Assembly (NCBI GenBank): GCA_045602425.1
Contig: JAZSBO010000006.1
Span: 62,001-126,000 of the forward strand
Direction: 5' to 3'
Source of the DNA: RGIG9608 sp045602425
GTDB lineage: Bacteria; Bacteroidota; Bacteroidia; Bacteroidales; Paludibacteraceae
DNA: 64,000 bases
Shown here: piece after piece, positions 59,488 to 64,000 of the stretch
Layout: the number at the start of each line of letters is the position of its first letter
How positions within the stretch are numbered: the first letter of the stretch is position 1
The notes under the pieces: generated by a model
Told to the model about the DNA's origin: nothing
What the model saw: only the letters and a program-made list of their open reading frames with translations
The model's database searches: none
Program-made: the position numbers and the translations under genes

Positions 59488-60846
59488 ATGTTGTACCGAA
59501 AAATCACTAAACGAATAGAAGAATACCTCTCTTCAGACTCCAAAAGAATGTTACTAATTGACGGAGCACGACAAATAGGGAAATCGTACATCATTCGTTG
59601 GATTGGCAAAAAAATGTTCGCCAACTATATCGAAATCAACATGGAAGAAGACAAACTAAGCGACAGAATCTTTGCCGAAACCAAAACGACCAACGATTTT
59701 TACACAGCCTTAAGCATTGTAGCTGGCGAAAAAATGAAAGATAAGAAAAATACGCTCGTTTTTATTGACGAGATACAAGCATACGACCATCTTCTCACCC
59801 TTGTCAAATTTTTGACAAAAGAAAATAAATACACGTATATTGCCAGTGGGTCTTTGCTTGGCGTTACACTAAAGAATACACAATCTGTTCCTATCGGAAG
59901 TTTGGATATCGAACACATGTACCCAATGGATTTCGAAGAGTTCTTATATGCCAATGGAGTTGGAGAAGTTGCTATTGAAGCCATGAGAGAAAATTTCTAC
60001 AACAATCAAGCTCTGCCAGATACGATGCACAACAAGATAATGGACCTCTTCAAAAAATACCTACTGGTAGGAGGTCTGCCAAAGGCTGTTGAAACATTTG
60101 TAGAAACTCGCAATGTTGTCAAATTCAGGTCTATCCAAAAAGAGATACACGATTTGTACGGAATAGACGCCTCTAAATACGAACAAGAGCATAACAAAAA
60201 GCTAAAAATACGCCGCATATTTGATATGATACCCTCAAATCTCGAAAACAAAAAGAAGCGAGTCATTGTCAAAGATATTGAAAATAAGGAATGGAAAAGA
60301 TCAAAAGACTATCTGGACGAATTCGATTATCTTATTTCGGCAGGAATAGCATTGGAGACCAAAGCCATAAGCACACCTACATATCCGTTGATAAAAAACA
60401 GTGGTAAAAATCTACTGAAACTCTATATGAATGACGTAGGAATATTGTCGAATATTTTTTATCAAAACAACATCAAAGCTGTGATGTCCGACACTAAAAG
60501 CATAAACCTCGGTTCTGTTTACGAAACCGTAGTGGCTCAAGAGCTGAAAGCTCATGGATACGATTTATACTACTACGACAACAAAAAAAACGGCGAAGTA
60601 GATTTTTTAATCGACGATGTAGAGCATCTTTCAAACATTCCTATCGAGGTAAAATCAGGGAAAGACTATAGCATTCATAGTGCGTTGGACAAATTTCTAA
60701 CAAACAAAGAATACAACATTAACCAAGCCTATGTGCTATCGAACGAACAAAAAGTTTACACAAAAAACGGCATTACATATATCCCTATCTACTACGTGAT
60801 GTTTCTCCAAAACTCACCCGACACTACTGACCTATTTTTAGAATAA
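59488..60846 (+). CDS. AAA-family ATPase with DUF4143 and nuclease-like C terminus
   Basis: A 452-aa protein. It has Walker A DGARQIGKSYI (residues 25-35), Walker B LVFIDEIQAYD and the sensor-like YIASGSLLGV, followed by the DUF4143 region. Near the end, GEVDFLIDDVEHLSNIPIEVKSGK resembles a PD-(D/E)xK active site (E/D and ExK). Such ATPases are multi-copy in Bacteroidetes, and their role (defence, toxin or DNA transaction) is undetermined. It is monocistronic with its own promoter, direct repeats and terminator, a self-contained unit that could move as a cassette. Confidence 0.9.
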   Translation: MLYRKITKRIEEYLSSDSKRMLLIDGARQIGKSYIIRWIGKKMFANYIEINMEEDKLSDRIFAETKTTNDFYTALSIVAGEKMKDKKNTLVFIDEIQAYDHLLTLVKFLTKENKYTYIASGSLLGVTLKNTQSVPIGSLDIEHMYPMDFEEFLYANGVGEVAIEAMRENFYNNQALPDTMHNKIMDLFKKYLLVGGLPKAVETFVETRNVVKFRSIQKEIHDLYGIDASKYEQEHNKKLKIRRIFDMIPSNLENKKKRVIVKDIENKEWKRSKDYLDEFDYLISAGIALETKAISTPTYPLIKNSGKNLLKLYMNDVGILSNIFYQNNIKAVMSDTKSINLGSVYETVVAQELKAHGYDLYYYDNKKNGEVDFLIDDVEHLSNIPIEVKSGKDYSIHSALDKFLTNKEYNINQAYVLSNEQKVYTKNGITYIPIYYVMFLQNSPDTTDLFLE

Positions 60847-60850
60847 CAAA

Positions 60851-60880
60851 AAAAGCACAAACCGAATGGTTTGTGCTTTT
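60851..60880 (+). terminator. Terminator of the AAA ATPase gene
   Basis: AAAAGCACAAACC (60851-60863) pairs perfectly with GGTTTGTGCTTTT (60868-60880) around gaat, 4 bp beyond the stop codon. Confidence 0.93.
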
Positions 60881-60990
60881 CATAACTTTCTAAAGTTCTT
60901 TTTTGTTTAATTTCCAACTTTTACCATCAACTTCTAACCAATATTTACATCTGAAAAACGCAGTTATTTAGACTACATATACCCCATAAA

Positions 60991-61089
60991 GACGCATCGC
61001 GTCCGATTCATTTATTTTATAAAAACTGTAGGGACGCGGTGCACCACGTCCCTATGGTGTTTTTCTCTGCGGACGCACGCGGTGCGTCC
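60991..61089. repeat. Cluster of three GC-rich palindromes (REP-like)
   Basis: GACGC-atc-GCGTC (60991-61003), TAGGGACG/CGTCCCTA (61029-61054, with inner GGTGCACC) and GGACGCAC-gcg-GTGCGTCC (61071-61089). All share a GGACGC core and contrast with the AT-rich surroundings. They resemble repetitive extragenic palindromes found in multiple copies in many genomes. No gene is seen in 60881-61210. Confidence 0.75.
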
Positions 61090-61112
61090 CTACATTATTT
61101 TTTCTGCCCGCG

Positions 61113-61179
61113 GAAAATGTGCGGTGTGGCTCCTTGGTGTGCATCTGCTGATGCACGAGAACCACCCGCTCACATTTTC
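61113..61179. repeat. Long inverted repeat 3' of the collagen-like lipoprotein gene
   Basis: GAAAATGTG (61113-61121) pairs with CACATTTTC (61171-61179). The apex is a perfect GTGCATC-tgct-GATGCAC hairpin (61139-61156), with partial GG/CC pairing between. It begins 32 bp beyond the lipoprotein stop. It is GC-rich and lacks a T run, so it is not a standard terminator. Confidence 0.7.
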
Positions 61180-61210
61180 TCTGCCCGTGAGGGGGACAAG
61201 GGTAAGATTC

Positions 61211-62884
61211 TTAAGGACACACGCCACGCACAGATCGACCGTCGGAGCGGTTGTTGTTGCCCCAACCCACGATGTCCGAATAGAAGTAGAGGCTGCAGGC
61301 GTTGCCTGAATAGCCCGTACTGAGCGAACTCGACCAATAGTAGCCGTCCGACCCTGCGTAGTACAAAGTACTATAGTTGCGATAGCCAGCAACAGGGAGG
61401 ATGATAGATTTTCCGCTAGGACCTGTTACGGTATAGACACTAACACCTTTCGATATGGTCCGTTTCCAAATACATTCAGTTTTAAGTTCTTTGAATTCAT
61501 CGCAGGTTGGCATTCGCCATTTTCCTCCGTATGTTACTGTAACTACATCATCCATAGATTCAAGAATAGTTTCATTATCAACCTTGCCTTTTGATGAATC
61601 AGTACAATATTTTGTTAAAGTTGTGTTTGAACCATTACACCATTTATAAGTGCTCCAAGAGTAAACTTCTTTTGGTTCTACTTCACCCCAAGCGTAGTAG
61701 TTGCCATCGACTTCAGGCATAGAACCTCCTACGTTGCAGGTTGCCCATTTTAGTCCGCTTGGCAAACCAAGATCTACCCATTCTGGCTCTTGAGGATTAG
61801 TACACTTCTTCCATTTGGCATATAAGGTAATATTTCGAGTTACATTATCTATTAATTTTCCAATATTAAGATCTACTCCTTCTCCATTGGCTTTTGTGTT
61901 CCAGTTTGCAAAATAAAAATCCTCCTTAGTATATGCAAAATACTTAACAGTATAAAAACAAAAATCAGGATAAAATACCGTATCTATCATAATTTCACCT
62001 TCGCCACCATTGGGCATATAGGTAATGGTAAGAAAATCAGAGTTAGGTTGGTCCGCTCCGCCACCGCCTTTGGCTATGGTAATCACCGTACCATCGGCAA
62101 GGGTAAAATAGACATTGTCGGCGTCTTGCGTTACGCTTTGGAACATAGAGTCGCCATCTTGCCCATCGGCACCGGCAGCACCCGTGTCTCCTTTATCACC
62201 CTTTTCGCCAGTCTGTCCATCTTCACCTTTGGCTTTGCCAAGTTGCGTCCAAGTATTGCCGTTGTCGTAAGAAATCCACCAATAGTCGTTCTCTATTTTT
62301 AATTGTGGCGTAATACCGTTTTGTCCGTTGGTGCCATTTTGTCCATCTGCACCATCTTTTCCGTTTTCTCCATCTTTCCCGTCTGCTCCATCAACGCCAT
62401 CTTCTCCATCCTTACCATCTTTTCCATCTTCACCACTTACTCGCAGTTTGTTGCCATTCTCATCCAAGAGCCATTCGCCATTGAGCGTCCAATAATATAC
62501 ACCATCGGTGTATTTGGCTACGCCCACTATAGGAGAAGTTCCGTCTTGTCCGTCTTTGCCGTCTTTGCCGTCCTTGCCGTGATAAATGGTTATCGGGTCG
62601 TGGTCGGCAAACGTAATGGTATAACCCACTTCCACGCCACCTTCCATCACAGGAGTGATAGAGGTTATTGCGTCATTGCTCTCTATCACGTTCACTATGG
62701 TTTGCAGCGAAGTGATGTTCGTATTGGCTTGCGCGCACCACTCCTCAAGGTCATTGATTCGGGCTTCGTTTTGCGTCACATTTCGCCAAAGCGAGTTGAA
62801 CATATTTATTTCATCATCGTTGCTACAAGCCGCAGCAAAAAGCACAAAAGCAAGTGCGAGAAGTTTAATTGTTGTTTTCATCAT
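61211..62884 (-). CDS. Lipoprotein with collagen-like, InlB-type and Fib_succ_major domains
   Basis: A 557-aa mosaic. Lipobox LFAAAC near residue 20; a helical N-terminal domain (~residues 25-100, DUF4988-like); collagen-type Gly-x-y runs (GKDGKDGKDGQDG, and longer blocks around residues 150-190 and 220-245); a Listeria/Bacteroides InlB B-repeat (FYFANWNTKANGEGVDL...NITLYAKW); and a C-terminal Fib_succ_major domain (WVDLGLPSGLKWATCNVGG, GGKWRMPTCDEFKEL, GYYWSSS, SVRGVCP). The last ~40 codons are GC-rich, mostly C-ending and include three AAC in a row. It is likely a surface fibre-like binder with a variable tip. The start could also be ATG 62881. Confidence 0.88.
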   Translation of the reverse strand: MMKTTIKLLALAFVLFAAACSNDDEINMFNSLWRNVTQNEARINDLEEWCAQANTNITSLQTIVNVIESNDAITSITPVMEGGVEVGYTITFADHDPITIYHGKDGKDGKDGQDGTSPIVGVAKYTDGVYYWTLNGEWLLDENGNKLRVSGEDGKDGKDGEDGVDGADGKDGENGKDGADGQNGTNGQNGITPQLKIENDYWWISYDNGNTWTQLGKAKGEDGQTGEKGDKGDTGAAGADGQDGDSMFQSVTQDADNVYFTLADGTVITIAKGGGGADQPNSDFLTITYMPNGGEGEIMIDTVFYPDFCFYTVKYFAYTKEDFYFANWNTKANGEGVDLNIGKLIDNVTRNITLYAKWKKCTNPQEPEWVDLGLPSGLKWATCNVGGSMPEVDGNYYAWGEVEPKEVYSWSTYKWCNGSNTTLTKYCTDSSKGKVDNETILESMDDVVTVTYGGKWRMPTCDEFKELKTECIWKRTISKGVSVYTVTGPSGKSIILPVAGYRNYSTLYYAGSDGYYWSSSLSTGYSGNACSLYFYSDIVGWGNNNRSDGRSVRGVCP

Positions 62885-62896
62885 TTCTACAGTTTT

Positions 62897-63142
62897 TTAT
62901 TTGTTATCCTCATTTTTTAATAAACACTCTACATCGGCAGCTTTTTTCTCTTCAAAAATCCGCACATCGTTGTACTTACTGAACGTGGCTTCCGCCTCCG
63001 TTCTTGTCATCCACTGATAGGTTATCACTTCCGTTTCACCTATTTTGTACATCACTTTTTGGCAAGCGGGTTTCTCCTTGCTACAACTTGCGAGGGTTGC
63101 TCCCGCAACCAACATCGCACCTAAAAACAATCGTTTTTTCAT
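62897..63142 (-). CDS. Small lipoprotein of unknown function
   Basis: An 81-aa protein: signal peptide and lipobox (GATLASC, Cys20), then a ~60-residue domain (CQKVMYKIGETEVITYQWMT, EAEATFSKYNDVRIFEEKKA). It lies 12 bp upstream of the collagen-like lipoprotein, so the two are one operon. No family recognised. Confidence 0.75.
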   Translation of the reverse strand: MKKRLFLGAMLVAGATLASCSKEKPACQKVMYKIGETEVITYQWMTRTEAEATFSKYNDVRIFEEKKAADVECLLKNEDNK

Positions 63143-63202
63143 CTTTTAGAAATTTAAATTATTAATTAAAAAACATATATTCATCTGTTCACCTACGGAC
63201 AT

Positions 63203-63444
63203 AAAAAAAGCGAAAGTCTCAAGTTGCTTATCCGCAAATCGAGGCCTTCGCATTGCCTAACAGTTCAAATAAAACAACAAGAAACCTACGCTGATATGAA
63301 AACTCGACTCAACGAACAAGCCGAAGTACAATCATACCCCATAGGCATCTATTGCCAACTTTGAATTTTGAACTGTTTTTACGAAAGTTGCGAAGTTTCG
63401 ATTTGCTCAAACACAAAGCGTCAATAAACGCTATTCAATATGTC
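63203..63444 (-). ncRNA. Structured RNA element C (family of three)
   Basis: Nested helices: AGCG 63209-63212/CGCT 63429-63432, GCAAATCGA 63234-63242/TCGATTTGC 63398-63406, CTTCGCA 63246-63252/TGCGAAG 63389-63395, AACAGTTCAAA 63259-63269/TTTGAACTGTT 63367-63377, then a ~97-nt apical region with the shared motif (minus-strand GCGTAGGTTTCTTGTTG, 63291-63275). On the minus strand CGCTTTTTTT ends it as a terminator. The 8-mer AATATGTC (63437-63444) also lies upstream of element B. It is the longest of the three. Confidence 0.7.
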
Positions 63445-63561
63445 CTAAAACCTACCCTAAAAAAATGAGAGACATATCCCCCTCCAGCGTAGATTCAGTG
63501 GCAAAATTACATTAATTTCTTTAAGCAAGAAATCTCTCACAAAAAAAATCGCACACCCTAC

Positions 63562-63590
63562 AAATGTTAAAATTTTACTTTTTAACATTT
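63562..63590. promoter_or_regulatory. Palindrome upstream of the hisG promoter, possible operator
   Basis: AAATGTTAAA (63562-63571) pairs with TTTAACATTT (63581-63590) around a 9-nt spacer. It lies just upstream of the expected promoter, 57-86 bp before hisG. It may be a regulator site for the his operon. Confidence 0.5.
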
Positions 63591-63619
63591 TGTTTTACAT
63601 AAAAAGCAACAATGCTCCT

Positions 63620-63627
63620 TATTTTTG
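63620..63627 (+). promoter_or_regulatory. -7 promoter box of hisG
   Basis: TATTTTTG, a perfect TAnnTTTG, 20 bp before ATG 63648. The nearest TTTG (63589-63592) is 27 bp upstream, too far for a normal -33, so this promoter may need an activator. Confidence 0.55.
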
Positions 63628-63647
63628 CACAAAAAATATCAGATTTT

Positions 63648-64000
63648 ATGTTAAGAATAGCAATTCAATCAAAAGGCAGATTAAACGAAGACTCTCTAAA
63701 TCTACTCAAAGAGGTTGGTGTAAAAATTTCGATAGGCAAACGTACACTTCTTTGCCAATCGGATAACTTTCCTGCAGAAGTTTTATTTCTTCGCGACGAC
63801 GACATTCCGCAATCAATAGCCAACAACATTGCTGACATTGGTATAATCGGAGAAAACGAATTCGTTGAAAAACAGCAAGAAGCTACCGTCGTAAAACGAT
63901 TAGGTTTCAGCAGATGTCGCCTCTCTTTGGCCATACCAAAAGAAACGAACTACAAAGGATTGGCATGGTTTCACGGTAAAAAAATTGCCACTTCGTATCC
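63648..64000 (+). CDS. hisG: ATP phosphoribosyltransferase, 3'-truncated by window edge
   Basis: First enzyme of histidine synthesis, joining ATP and PRPP. 117 codons are visible, beginning MLRIAIQSKGRLNEDSLNLL and continuing IADIGIIGENEFVEKQQE and LGFSRCRLSLAIPKE. These match the N-terminal half of the long-form HisG, which carries a C-terminal regulatory domain outside this window. It is probably the first gene of a his operon. Confidence 0.95.
   Translation, partial: MLRIAIQSKGRLNEDSLNLLKEVGVKISIGKRTLLCQSDNFPAEVLFLRDDDIPQSIANNIADIGIIGENEFVEKQQEATVVKRLGFSRCRLSLAIPKETNYKGLAWFHGKKIATSY

Noticed and set aside
62310..62590. Short regular repeats that could suggest a CRISPR array
   Set aside because: The repeats are in-frame collagen triplets (GKDG, GADG, GQNG) within a coding sequence, with no unique spacers or cas genes nearby.
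62303..62920. 205-codon plus-strand open frame opposite the collagen-like gene
   Set aside because: It arises from the complement of the Gly-x-y repeats (Ile/Phe/Ser repeats) and has no independent support.
1..64000. tRNA, rRNA, insertion-sequence transposase or reverse-transcriptase genes
   Set aside because: I looked for tRNA-like cloverleaf sequences in the gaps, and for transposase and reverse-transcriptase motifs in the frames, and found none; the absence of a reverse transcriptase also means the DGR idea needs a trans-acting element outside the window.

Overview
The window is chromosomal DNA from a Bacteroidota bacterium, most likely order Bacteroidales. The evidence is an AT-rich background, promoters of the form TTTG-N19-TAnnTTTG with little Shine-Dalgarno signal, a type IX secretion (T9SS) C-terminal sorting domain, lipoproteins with Bacteroidetes-style lipoboxes, BspA-like repeats, Fib_succ_major lipoproteins, and typical Bacteroidales orders in the ribosomal and dcw clusters. 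The genus cannot be fixed from this sequence.

Layout. 1-1290: the end of a dTDP-rhamnose cluster (rfbC partial, rfbD). 1320-2240: a small secreted protein, a small HTH regulator and a long structured element. 2242-6210: trmD, then hemD/DUF4271/LOG, and a divergent dipeptide epimerase. 6340-8796: a secreted endonuclease I-family protein with a T9SS tail. 8898-26700: one long minus-strand run of translation genes (str, S10, spc and alpha operons: rpsL-rpsG-fusA-rpsJ ... rpoA-rplQ), including secY, map and infA plus two genes of at most 58 codons (rpmD, rpmJ). 26848-32190: a glycan-use locus (GH130 phosphorylase, AmpG-like MFS, GH20 hexosaminidase) with one unknown envelope protein. 32363-33337: a variable-type lipoprotein. 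33713-38628: argC, DUF1295, folK, DUF3078 and hflX. 38769-43254: fur-family regulator, purA, YugP-like peptidase, dihydrofolate reductase and a BspA-like lipoprotein. 43306-59149: yqeY and the complete dcw cell-wall/division cluster, mraZ to ftsZ, with an extra small membrane gene between mraY and murD. 59488-63142: an AAA ATPase, a collagen-like/Fib_succ_major lipoprotein and a small lipoprotein. 63648-end: the start of hisG.

The genes work as blocks. The translation block makes ribosomal proteins, EF-G, IF-1 and RNA polymerase alpha. The dcw block makes lipid II (meso-DAP type, from the DNPR motif in MurE) and the divisome, probably under MraZ autoregulation at two perfect 10-bp operator repeats. 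The glycan block fits removal of GlcNAc outside the cytoplasm, import of mannosyl-GlcNAc-type disaccharide and its phosphorolysis.

Two things deserve a second look. First, three long imperfect hairpins (about 1990-2150, 33419-33614 and 63203-63444) have stems that differ in sequence but keep their pairing. They share an apical motif and a U-run followed by ATG on the minus strand; two of them also share a promoter-like 8-mer and a closing helix. They look like one family of structured RNAs. Second, two lipoproteins (32363-33337 and 61211-62884) end in Fib_succ_major/C-type-lectin-like domains whose last ~40-60 codons are GC-rich and mostly end in C. Both genes are followed by a strong inverted repeat. 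This is the look of diversity-generating-retroelement target sites, although no reverse transcriptase or template repeat lies in the window.
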